Source: Mesorhizobium sp. LNHC252B00 (GTDB lineage Bacteria; Pseudomonadota; Alphaproteobacteria; Rhizobiales; Rhizobiaceae). From it: a stretch of DNA of 35,331 bases. Positions 1-6,312 of this stretch are shown piece after piece; position 1 is the first letter of the stretch; each line of letters opens with the position of its first letter. Made by a program: the position numbers and the translations under genes. The notes below the pieces were generated by a model. That model was not told the origin of the DNA. It saw only the letters and a program-made list of their open reading frames with translations, and searched no databases. The stretch covers positions 35,042 through 70,372 of the forward strand of contig NZ_AYWO01000019.1 in the NCBI RefSeq assembly GCF_000502955.1. The letters are read 5' to 3'.

Positions 1-160
1 AGGCCCACGGTTTTCCCGACAGGGGCAGCTCGGTCATGAACGAGAAGAAGACCATGGCCGAGAGCGGCAGGAAGATCGCCACAGTCAGCCAGAGATAGGC
101 AGGCGCCAGCAGCGGCAATGCCGATCTCAGCCCGCTGCGCGATGCTGTTGCAGCTGCCAT
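1..160 (-). CDS. ABC transporter permease, N-terminal fragment (polyamine-type)
   Basis: The gene runs off the left edge; only the first ~53 residues are visible, starting at the ATG at 158-160. They show a short cytoplasmic head followed by a hydrophobic segment (LLAPAYLWLTVAIFLPL), the usual first membrane helix of PotB/PotH-type permeases. It follows the binding-protein gene by 68 bp on the same strand, so it is very probably the membrane partner of that importer. A stem-loop lies in the gap. The substrate cannot be read from this fragment. Confidence 0.8.
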   Translation of the reverse strand, partial: MAAATASRSGLRSALPLLAPAYLWLTVAIFLPLSAMVFFSFMTELPLSGKPWA

Positions 161-191
161 GACAGCCTTCTCTCCCCAGATTGGAAGAACC

Positions 192-212
192 AGCCGGCGC
201 GAACCGCCGGCT
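192..212 (-). other. Intergenic stem-loop between binding protein and permease genes
   Basis: AGCCGGCG at 192-199 pairs perfectly with CGCCGGCT at 205-212 around a 5-base loop. No T-run follows on either strand, so it is not a standard Rho-independent terminator. It lies just downstream of the binding-protein stop codon. In ABC importer operons such hairpins often stabilise the upstream mRNA and lower permease expression; that role here is inference. Confidence 0.55.
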
Positions 213-228
213 GATTCCGATGCCGGCT

Positions 229-1290
229 TTATTTCACGTCGACCTTGAACTGCTGCCACAGCGCCAGATAGGCCTCGCGCTGCGCGTCGGTGATCGGCGC
301 CTGGAACTGGATGCGCTTGGCCACTTCGGGGTCACCCATGACCTTGCGGTTGAAGGCATCCGCGGGCAGCGCTTCCACCGCCTTGGTGTTGGCCGAGACC
401 GGCGCGCCGACCTTGGTGACCCATTCGACGTAGAATTTCGGGTCGATCATGTAATTGATGAAGGCCTCGGCCCCGGCGACGTTCTTGGCGCCGACCGGAA
501 TGGAAAAGGCGTCGAGCCAGGCGACGGCTCCTTCCTGCGGCACGACCAGCGAGACCGGCAGCTTGAAATGCGTCTTGGCGCGATCGGCCGAGCCACTCCA
601 ATAGGTGCCGATGTCGATCTGGTTGGAGGCGACCATCTGGTTCCAGTCGTTCTCCGAGCTCCAGAAGGTCTTGATCTGCGGCATCAGCGAGGTGAGCTTC
701 GCCTTGACGGCGCCCATATCCTTGATGTCGTTGATGTTCTGGCCGGTGGCGATGGCGCCGAACTGCACCGCCTCGACGGCGTCGTCGCGAATGACGACGC
801 GGCCCTTGTGCGCGGCATCCCACATTTCGGCGATGCTCGTCGGCGGCTTGTCGAAGGATTTATCGTTGATGGCGAGCGCCGTCAGGCCCCACACCCACGG
901 CACGCCATAGACCTTGCCATCATGGACGAGCATCGGCGATCCCGCCTTGTCCTTGTTGATATCGGCATAGTTCGGCAACCTGGAGATGTCGATTGGCTGG
1001 ATCAGTTTCCCGGCCATAGCCTGGTCGTTGAAGGCGGCATTGATCATGACCACGTCGTAGAGGCCAGGATTGGTCCGGATCTTGGTCAGCATTTCCTGTT
1101 CGGAATTGAAGAAATCGTTGACGACCTTGTTGCCGGTCGCCTTTTCGAAAGCCTCTACGGCCCACGGCTCGTCGGTGCCGTAGCCCTTCCAGTTGAGCAC
1201 ATGCACCTCGTCGGCCTTGGCGGCGAACGCGAGTGCGGAGGTAAAGACGGCGGTCGCCGTCAGCAGAGCAGTCAAATCAGGCATGCGCAT
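229..1290 (-). CDS. Extracellular solute-binding protein, spermidine/putrescine (PotD/PotF) type
   Basis: 353 residues. It has a signal peptide over residues 1-26 (charged start, hydrophobic core, cleavage near AKA|DE). The mature start EVHVLNWKGYGTDEP is typical of family 1 polyamine-type periplasmic binding proteins, with the conserved YDVVMINAAFNDQAM and YGVPWVWGLTALAIN blocks. It would capture a small, probably cationic, solute in the periplasm and pass it to the permease encoded downstream. A GAGAGGAA ribosome-binding site supports the ATG at 1288-1290. It sits 55 bp after the PfkB kinase gene in the same operon. Homologues bind putrescine, spermidine or opine-like compounds. The neighbouring glycohydrolase and kinase suggest that this one may bind a sugar-linked cation, which is inference. 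Confidence 0.88.
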   Translation of the reverse strand: MRMPDLTALLTATAVFTSALAFAAKADEVHVLNWKGYGTDEPWAVEAFEKATGNKVVNDFFNSEQEMLTKIRTNPGLYDVVMINAAFNDQAMAGKLIQPIDISRLPNYADINKDKAGSPMLVHDGKVYGVPWVWGLTALAINDKSFDKPPTSIAEMWDAAHKGRVVIRDDAVEAVQFGAIATGQNINDIKDMGAVKAKLTSLMPQIKTFWSSENDWNQMVASNQIDIGTYWSGSADRAKTHFKLPVSLVVPQEGAVAWLDAFSIPVGAKNVAGAEAFINYMIDPKFYVEWVTKVGAPVSANTKAVEALPADAFNRKVMGDPEVAKRIQFQAPITDAQREAYLALWQQFKVDVK

Positions 1291-1345
1291 GGTTGGTTCC
1301 TCTCTGTGTTTGCCCGCTTCCCGGGCTTGTCAGGCTTTCCGGCAA

Positions 1346-2317
1346 TTATGCATTGGCCTTCTGTGTCCGGCCTGTCCCCGACGGGTCGGCGGCATGGCTC
1401 AGGAATGTCTGGATTTCGCGGTCCGTCGGCGCCGACGAGCCGCCATGGCGGGTGACCGAAATGGCGGCCGCCGCATTGGCGTAGCGCGCCGCGTCGAAGG
1501 GCGGGGCGCCCCGCGCCAGCGCGCTGACGAAAGCCCCGATATGGGTGTCGCCGGCGCCATTGGTGTCGATTGCGGTGACCGCGTAGCCGGCAATGGTCCG
1601 CGCTGGCCCGCCGGCCAACCGCAGGTGGCAGCCCTTTGCGCCGGAGCGGATGACCACGCCGGCAGCCTGCGGACAATGCTCGTCCAGAAGTCGTGCCGCG
1701 ACAGCCTCGACATCGCCCGGGCCGGCAATCTCGGCCGCTTCGGTCGTGTTGCAGCTCAGCCATGTGGTGCGGGCAAGCACCCGCGACAGGATCGGGCGCG
1801 GAATGTCCGTGATGACCGGAGCCGGGTCCAAGACGAAAGGGGTTTCGTCCGGCAGCGACTCGATCCAGTCCGCCAGCGTGTCACGGCTTGCGGGGTAGCT
1901 CAGCGTGTAGCCGGAGGTGAACACCCAATCATCAGGCGCCACCGCGACCGGCGCCAGCAAGTCGAGGCTGAGCACACTTTCGGCCCCCGGCCACGACACG
2001 AAGGTGCGTTCGGCATCGCTCGAGATCATGGCGACGCAATTGCCGCTGTCCATCAAGGGCGATGGCGGTGTCAGTGTCGCGATGCCCTCGGCGGCGAAAG
2101 CGGTGCGCAGGAAGTCGCCATTCGGCCCGTTGCCGAGCTGGCCGCCGAAAACCACCTTCATCCCGGTGCGGCTGGCCGCGACCATCATGTTGAATCCGCC
2201 GCCGGCCACCTGGGCGAAGCTCGATGCCGTCTTCTCCATGCCGGGCGCCGGCAAGGCGTCGATGCGGTAGACATAGTCGACCACAGCACTACCGACATGG
2301 ACGAGACGGCCATTCAT
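1346..2317 (-). CDS. PfkB-family (ribokinase-like) carbohydrate kinase
   Basis: 323 residues, a normal length for the ribokinase/PfkB fold. The N-terminal strand with the sugar-binding Asp (GSAVVDYVYRIDALP, D14) and the glycine-rich AGGGFNMMVA (residues 39-48) are present. The C-terminal PfkB signature DTNGAGDTHIGAF (251-263) carries the catalytic base Asp257. It should transfer the ATP gamma-phosphate to a sugar hydroxyl in the cytoplasm. Its start overlaps the end of the glycohydrolase gene by 4 bp (ATGA), so the two are translationally coupled. The likely substrate is the sugar released by that hydrolase, perhaps ribose or a ribosyl derivative; this is inference from context. Confidence 0.88.
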   Translation of the reverse strand: MNGRLVHVGSAVVDYVYRIDALPAPGMEKTASSFAQVAGGGFNMMVAASRTGMKVVFGGQLGNGPNGDFLRTAFAAEGIATLTPPSPLMDSGNCVAMISSDAERTFVSWPGAESVLSLDLLAPVAVAPDDWVFTSGYTLSYPASRDTLADWIESLPDETPFVLDPAPVITDIPRPILSRVLARTTWLSCNTTEAAEIAGPGDVEAVAARLLDEHCPQAAGVVIRSGAKGCHLRLAGGPARTIAGYAVTAIDTNGAGDTHIGAFVSALARGAPPFDAARYANAAAAISVTRHGGSSAPTDREIQTFLSHAADPSGTGRTQKANA

Positions 2318-3354
2318 GCCGCCGCGTCCTTGCCGGAGGCACTTTTCGCCACCCGTGCCGTCACGAGGTCGGCCGCAAGCGCGCGAACCTCTGACATGTC
2401 GATGCCCTTTAGCCGGGCGATGTGCTGTTGCGGCAGCCGGGAAAAGCCGGTGCAGGCGCCGGCCATGCCGGCCGCGATGGCGCCGATCGTGTCGGTATCA
2501 CCGCCGAGATTGGCGCTGATGACCGCTGCTTTCCATGCATCGCCCCGGGCGACTTCCAGCACCGCGAAGGCAGCAGGAACGGATTCCTGGCTGGCGACGC
2601 CGGTGCCGACCAGATCGGTGATCAGCCGGATCGCATCCCTGATCGCCTTGCCTCGCACGATGTCCTGTGCCCAGACGATACGCGCGGCGATGTCGCCACC
2701 GGTGACCCAATGGCCGAGCGTCGCCCCTCGCCTCGCCGCCGCGACAGCGCTGGCGGAAGCATCGCGCCAACCACCGCCGGCGACGCCGCGGCTGACAGCG
2801 GCGGCAACAGCAGCGGCGGAGGCGATGGCGATCGAGGTGTTGTGCGTGGCCCGGCAGGTCTCCGCCACCTTGTCGACGAATGCCCCCAATGGTTCAAGCG
2901 GCATCATGATGCCGACCGGGGCAATGCGCATGGCCGCACCGTTGGTGTCGCCACTGCGTCCCGCTTCCTCTTCAGGCACGCCACTGTTGATAGCGTCGAT
3001 GGCACGCTTGGTCGACGGTCCCAAAAGATCATAGCTGCCGCGCGCCTTGACCGCGCGTTCCCAGTCGAGCAGCGCATTGACCCAGCGCTTATGGTCGAAG
3101 CGGTCGCCGGATTCGACGAGAATGCGGCCGAGCAGCAGCGCTTGTTCGGTATCGTCGGTGATGGTACCGGCAGCCAATCCCTTCGACACTGGATGATTGG
3201 CGAAAGGCGCGATGAAATCCTCGACATGGCCGTAGAGTTCGGCAATCCGGGCCGGCGACAAAAGCTGCGTCGGCATGCCGAGCGCATCTCCCAGCGCTCC
3301 GCCGACAAGCGCGCCCATGGCGCGATCGAGCGGGTCCTTGGCTGTGTCCGGCAT
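2314..3354 (-). CDS. ADP-ribosylglycohydrolase-family protein
   Basis: 346 residues. It has the DraG/ARH fold hallmarks: GGALGDALGMPTQ near residues 18-30, the metal-binding TDDT at 66-69, SGDTNGAAMRIAPVG in the middle and GGDTDT at 284-289. The acidic residues that hold two Mg ions in ARH enzymes are therefore all visible. Family members cleave N- or O-glycosidic bonds to ADP-ribose, but operon-borne bacterial members may act on smaller N-glycosides. The gene starts 3 bp after the GntR regulator stop and overlaps the kinase gene by 4 bp. The setting beside an importer and a sugar kinase argues for a catabolic role rather than removal of ADP-ribose from proteins. Confidence 0.87.
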   Translation of the reverse strand: MPDTAKDPLDRAMGALVGGALGDALGMPTQLLSPARIAELYGHVEDFIAPFANHPVSKGLAAGTITDDTEQALLLGRILVESGDRFDHKRWVNALLDWERAVKARGSYDLLGPSTKRAIDAINSGVPEEEAGRSGDTNGAAMRIAPVGIMMPLEPLGAFVDKVAETCRATHNTSIAIASAAAVAAAVSRGVAGGGWRDASASAVAAARRGATLGHWVTGGDIAARIVWAQDIVRGKAIRDAIRLITDLVGTGVASQESVPAAFAVLEVARGDAWKAAVISANLGGDTDTIGAIAAGMAGACTGFSRLPQQHIARLKGIDMSEVRALAADLVTARVAKSASGKDAAA

Positions 3355-3357
3355 CGC

Positions 3358-4083
3358 TCAGAACCTCATATGCAGCGCGAAATGCGCGGGGTTGAGCAGG
3401 CTGGTGACATATTCGATCGGCCGGTCGTCGACGGCGCGCGTCAACCGGCGGCCGCGCAGGAACGGCGTGCCTTGCGGGCAGCCGAGGATAGTGGCGTCCT
3501 CGGCGTTGAGCATCTCGATCTCCACCCATTCCTCGCCGTGGTCGGGAATGAGGCCGGCGGCGCGCAGCGTCTGGTGCAGCGAGCCCTCGCGCAATCCGCG
3601 CAACGGCACGTCTTCAAGCTCGGGTGACAATGGCAGCCGGCTGCGCTCGATGGAGATCGCATGGCCGTCGCTGGCGTTGGTACGCACCCGGTCGACGGCG
3701 ATGAAGAACGGGCTTTTGATACCAAGCAGCGAAGCCAGATCGGTATCCTCGATGACCTCCAGCCGCAGCGTCCGCGTCTCGGCATTGGCGCCCGCATCGG
3801 CCAACGCCCGCGACCAGCCGATGGCGTCGTCGACCGGCTTGCCATCGAAAGTGACGAAGGAGCCGATTCCGACCTTGGTGGTGATCAGCCCGCGGCTGGA
3901 CAGTTCCTCGAGGCCCTTGCGGACCGTATTGCGGCTGACGGAGAAACGCTGGACGAGCTCGTTCTCGCTTTGCAGGCGGTCGCCGAAACCGAGAACGCCG
4001 GAGCGGATTTCATGTTCGAGAACGGTGGCGATCTGTTCGGGCTTGCCCGTGCCTGGAGACAGTTGAACTGCGCGCCGCTTCAT
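3358..4083 (-). CDS. GntR-family (HutC/UTRA) transcriptional regulator
   Basis: 241 residues. An N-terminal winged helix-turn-helix lies at about residues 13-80 (RLQSENELVQRFSVSRNTVR then GLEELSSRGLITTKVG). It is followed by a UTRA ligand-binding domain at about 95-235, which places it in the HutC subfamily. It is the first gene of the operon, 3 bp ahead of the glycohydrolase gene, and probably controls its own operon by binding the palindromes just upstream (4094-4127). The inducer is likely the imported compound or a breakdown product. Only a weak ribosome-binding site (AGGTACC) precedes the ATG. Confidence in the family is high; the regulon is inferred. Confidence 0.9.
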   Translation of the reverse strand: MKRRAVQLSPGTGKPEQIATVLEHEIRSGVLGFGDRLQSENELVQRFSVSRNTVRKGLEELSSRGLITTKVGIGSFVTFDGKPVDDAIGWSRALADAGANAETRTLRLEVIEDTDLASLLGIKSPFFIAVDRVRTNASDGHAISIERSRLPLSPELEDVPLRGLREGSLHQTLRAAGLIPDHGEEWVEIEMLNAEDATILGCPQGTPFLRGRRLTRAVDDRPIEYVTSLLNPAHFALHMRF

Positions 4084-4090
4084 ATAGGTA

Positions 4091-4147
4091 CCTGTTCAGT
4101 GAACCTGTATAATCCTGTTCAATACAGATCTACGGACGCCGTGTCAA
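4091..4147 (-). promoter_or_regulatory. Candidate promoter with GntR operator palindromes
   Basis: On the minus strand TTGACA (4142-4147) and TATTGA (4119-4124) are spaced by 17 bases, giving a good -35 and a weak -10. Two inverted repeats overlap or follow the -10: GTTCAGTGAAC at 4094-4104 (perfect), and CTGTAT at 4105-4110 facing ATACAG at 4122-4127. The word CCTGTTCA occurs twice (4091 and 4114). Position and symmetry fit a GntR-family operator that blocks the promoter. Confidence 0.5.
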
Positions 4148-4235
4148 CGTGACCTGAGGACTAGCAAACGGGCGCGGATGTTGGAGGAACGCCTACAAAA
4201 GCGCCGACGACGGGCGGGCATACGGACTGCGAAGG

Positions 4236-4273
4236 CCGACCACCATCAAGAAGACCGACCACCATCAAGAGGA
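4236..4273. repeat. Tandem direct repeat, 2 x 19 bp
   Basis: Two back-to-back copies beginning CCGACCACCATCAAGA occupy 4236-4254 and 4255-4273, with a single A/G difference near the end of the unit. They lie in the non-coding stretch between the GntR operon promoter and the DUF982 gene. No function is evident. Confidence 0.8.
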
Positions 4274-4309
4274 TAGCGCTGGTTCTTGATTCAATCGTGG
4301 CCGGACCTG

Positions 4310-4579
4310 TTACGGTATCGACACTTCACGGGGCTCAACGAGGATATCCGCCTCGATCGCGGCGTTGATGAATGCCGCCCGCGCCGCCGAGGCTTCTTTC
4401 TTCCCCTCAAGCACGGCCAGGCAGACCTTGCGAGCAACCATGTGCCGTTGACCGGTCGCAACCGGCCAGCGGTTCATCAGGATGTCGGCAGCCTGGGCGA
4501 CCCGCTCCACGTTGAAGATCGAATTTCGCGATCGGCCGAGCGCAATCCGGACCGGCTCATCGAAACGCTGGTCTTGCAC
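4310..4579 (-). CDS. DUF982 domain protein
   Basis: 89 residues. It carries the DUF982 pattern: a strand-rich N-terminus (PVRIALGRSRNSIFNVERV), RWPVATGQRHMVARKVC in the middle, and the C-terminal signature AFINAAIEADILVEP. The start is taken as GTG at 4577-4579, with GGGAGG seven bases upstream; a longer ATG-initiated frame exists but would run into the neighbouring divergent gene. DUF982 proteins are short, common in rhizobia and of unknown function. This is one of four in the window (others at 24733, 24982 and 30672). Confidence 0.72.
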   Translation of the reverse strand: MQDQRFDEPVRIALGRSRNSIFNVERVAQAADILMNRWPVATGQRHMVARKVCLAVLEGKKEASAARAAFINAAIEADILVEPREVSIP

Positions 4580-4653
4580 CACCCCACCTCCCGGAATCGA
4601 ACGAGCCGGCCCAATTCCCTGTATTGTGATAGGTTTCGCGCCTAAGGTGCAAG

Positions 4654-4911
4654 ATGTCCGATTCCAGTGGCCAGAAAAATCCCAGGCTGATCGTCGTGGT
4701 CGCATTCGATCGCGGCGAGGACGGCGACGTATTTCCAGCCTTTGGACCCGCCGACCAGCAGAGCGAGGATCGCGCCATACGCACCGCCAGGGCTCTGGCG
4801 GCAAAGCATGCCGGCGTCATCGCCTGGAGCCGCGAGGCCGATCCGACGCTGGGCGAATATGGCCCGCCGAACACGCTCTTCGTCAGCGGCGATGTGCCTG
4901 ACATGGAGTAA
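4654..4911 (+). CDS. Small conserved hypothetical protein
   Basis: 85 residues, no signal peptide or membrane segment. The N-terminal part PRLIVVVAFDRGEDGD looks like a buried beta strand followed by an acidic turn, then a helix (RAIRTARALAAKHAGVIAW) and a C-terminal SREADPTLGEYGPPNTLF. I recognise the general type as a rhizobial hypothetical of unknown function. It is divergent from the DUF982 gene, 74 bp away. A near-copy of its PRLIVVVA codons occurs at 23745-23770 in a 25-codon frame, possibly a relic of a paralogue. Confidence 0.7.
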   Translation: MSDSSGQKNPRLIVVVAFDRGEDGDVFPAFGPADQQSEDRAIRTARALAAKHAGVIAWSREADPTLGEYGPPNTLFVSGDVPDME

Positions 4912-5023
4912 TCGATCGGCGCCAGTACCTGACCCGAACCAAGCGTCCGGCGGCTAGGAGTGACGTTCCCCGGAAAACCGTTGCCCTCCTTGACGCTTGA
5001 CGCAAGCGGCTCTTCGGCCGCCA

Positions 5024-5058
5024 AGCAAAAGCCCGCCACGGGCGAACCGGGGCGGGCC
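5024..5058 (-). terminator. Rho-independent terminator
   Basis: A 7-bp perfect GC stem (5031-5037 with 5051-5057) is followed on the minus strand by TTTTGCTT. It would end minus-strand transcription coming from the methyltransferase-like gene (stop at 5355) or from a small RNA starting inside the gap. The plus strand lacks a T-run here. Confidence 0.6.
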
Positions 5059-5120
5059 TTGGAGGAGGACAAGGTGTGGGACCCTCTCCTCTTGTTTCCA
5101 CGGGGGGTGTGGACCGCGAT
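5024..5120 (-). ncRNA. Candidate CU-rich small RNA with terminator (alpha-r14-like)
   Basis: The minus strand of this gap forms a TCCAC/GTGGA hairpin with a C-rich loop (near 5096-5115). It continues into an ACAAG...CTTGT pairing and a single-stranded CCTCCTCC, and ends in a GC-rich stem (GGCGGGC 5051-5057 with GCCCGCC 5031-5037) followed by TTTT. The anti-Shine-Dalgarno-like CCTCCTCC and ~100 nt size resemble the rhizobial alpha-r14/NfeR1 small RNAs. No convincing promoter was found, so the 5' end is a guess. The alternative is that the terminator only serves the gene ending at 5355. Confidence 0.35.
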
Positions 5121-5354
5121 TACTTTACGAAAATTCCCAAACGAGCCGGATCACAAACGGATCGTGGCACATCACAATCGGGTGCGTGCCGGCATCAAGG
5201 CGGTCACGAGATCGCGATCGCTCTTGATGACTGACGCTATACTCCGACGATTGCGGCTGCGCCCATGGATGACGCCCAGGGCAACGCATAAGCCCCTGGC
5301 CAGGGATCGCATCGCCGCCGAGATGGCTGTGATCGCAGCCGATAGGCCTGCTTA

Positions 5355-6080
5355 TCAGGCGATCCCGTAGAACAGCCTGTAGTGGACGCGCTTCATATAG
5401 TCCCGATACTCCGGCGTGGCGGCCAGCAGCGCCTCTTCGCGCAGGATGCGATGCACCTGGAAGAAGGTGATCACGGCGTAGACGGCGAGATTGTAGAAGG
5501 AAAAGGCGGACAACAGGAACAGGACATGGCCGGCAAGGTAGCCGGCATAAATCGGGTGCCGCACCAGACGGTAGGCACCGCCGGTCATCACACCGCGATT
5601 GCCCGGCAGAATGGCAAACGAACGCCCCAGAGATATCTTTCCCCAGATCACGAACCCCAACGCCAGGGCTTGCAGCGGCGCGGCGGCATAGACCGGGATG
5701 ATGGCTGCCCCAGGCTCCAGGTCGATGAAGCCGACACCGAAGCTGGCGATCACGGAGACAACTGCCGTGAGCGGGTCCCAGTCGCGAACCTGCGGTCGCC
5801 GCGACAGAAGCAGCCAGGTAAAAGTCAGAACCTCGGAAATCGCCACCAGCGCCACGTTGAGGCGGGTCGGGTCGAGCATGAGGTGATACACGCCACGGTA
5901 GACGAACATCCCCGCGAAAGCCAGCGCGCAGATCCGAAAGAAACCCTCCCGCAAATCGACCAGGATTTCGCGCTTCCGGGCCGCGGACAAGATCCTGTCG
6001 TCATTGATGTGCGAAAGGGTTTCGCTTTTTGATATGAGCAAGGCAAGCACCCCAATGATCCCTCGGGGCAACCTTTGCAC
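5355..6080 (-). CDS. Isoprenylcysteine carboxyl methyltransferase-like membrane protein
   Basis: About 241 residues with six or seven hydrophobic segments. The C-terminal half has the ICMT/PEMT-type SAM-binding block YRLVRHPIYAGYL, followed by a helix pair and REEALLAATPEYRDYMKRV, the usual acidic and Arg/Tyr tail of this family. It should be an inner-membrane, SAM-dependent methyltransferase. Bacterial members have no isoprenylated CaaX proteins to act on, so the substrate is unknown (lipids, quinones and small thiols have been suggested for relatives). The start is uncertain: the frame opens with GTG at 6080 and there is another GTG at 6048. It is divergent from the TPR gene. Confidence 0.78.
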   Translation of the reverse strand: MQRLPRGIIGVLALLISKSETLSHINDDRILSAARKREILVDLREGFFRICALAFAGMFVYRGVYHLMLDPTRLNVALVAISEVLTFTWLLLSRRPQVRDWDPLTAVVSVIASFGVGFIDLEPGAAIIPVYAAAPLQALALGFVIWGKISLGRSFAILPGNRGVMTGGAYRLVRHPIYAGYLAGHVLFLLSAFSFYNLAVYAVITFFQVHRILREEALLAATPEYRDYMKRVHYRLFYGIA

Positions 6081-6312
6081 GCAACCATTGCCGGGCGGTT
6101 AATCAACAAGATCAGATCAGCACTAAACGGGATATGACGCACCGAGGATGCAGCGCGAAGCGCGCCCTAGCGGCTCGCAAGAAGTCGGGCCGGCACCATG
6201 GCGGCAGGCAGGTCTGATCCATTCCGCTCTGCAATTTCTGCTTGCATTTTTGGAACAAATGACGAACAATAGGCAGATCACCGCTGAAGCGGGTGTTCGG
6301 GGGGCCAGCGAA

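Noticed and set aside
181..1455. 424-codon plus-strand frame
   Set aside because: It is antisense to the binding protein and kinase genes, has no family sequence and is rich in His/Arg/Gly, as expected for a high-GC shadow frame.
1193..3034. 613-codon plus-strand frame
   Set aside because: Antisense to the PfkB and glycohydrolase genes, which have intact motifs; a shadow.
2422..3627. 401-codon plus-strand frame
   Set aside because: Antisense to the glycohydrolase and GntR genes.
4960..5370. 136-codon plus-strand frame in the gap before the methyltransferase gene
   Set aside because: No ribosome-binding site or family sequence, and it crosses the terminator stem; composition is not protein-like.
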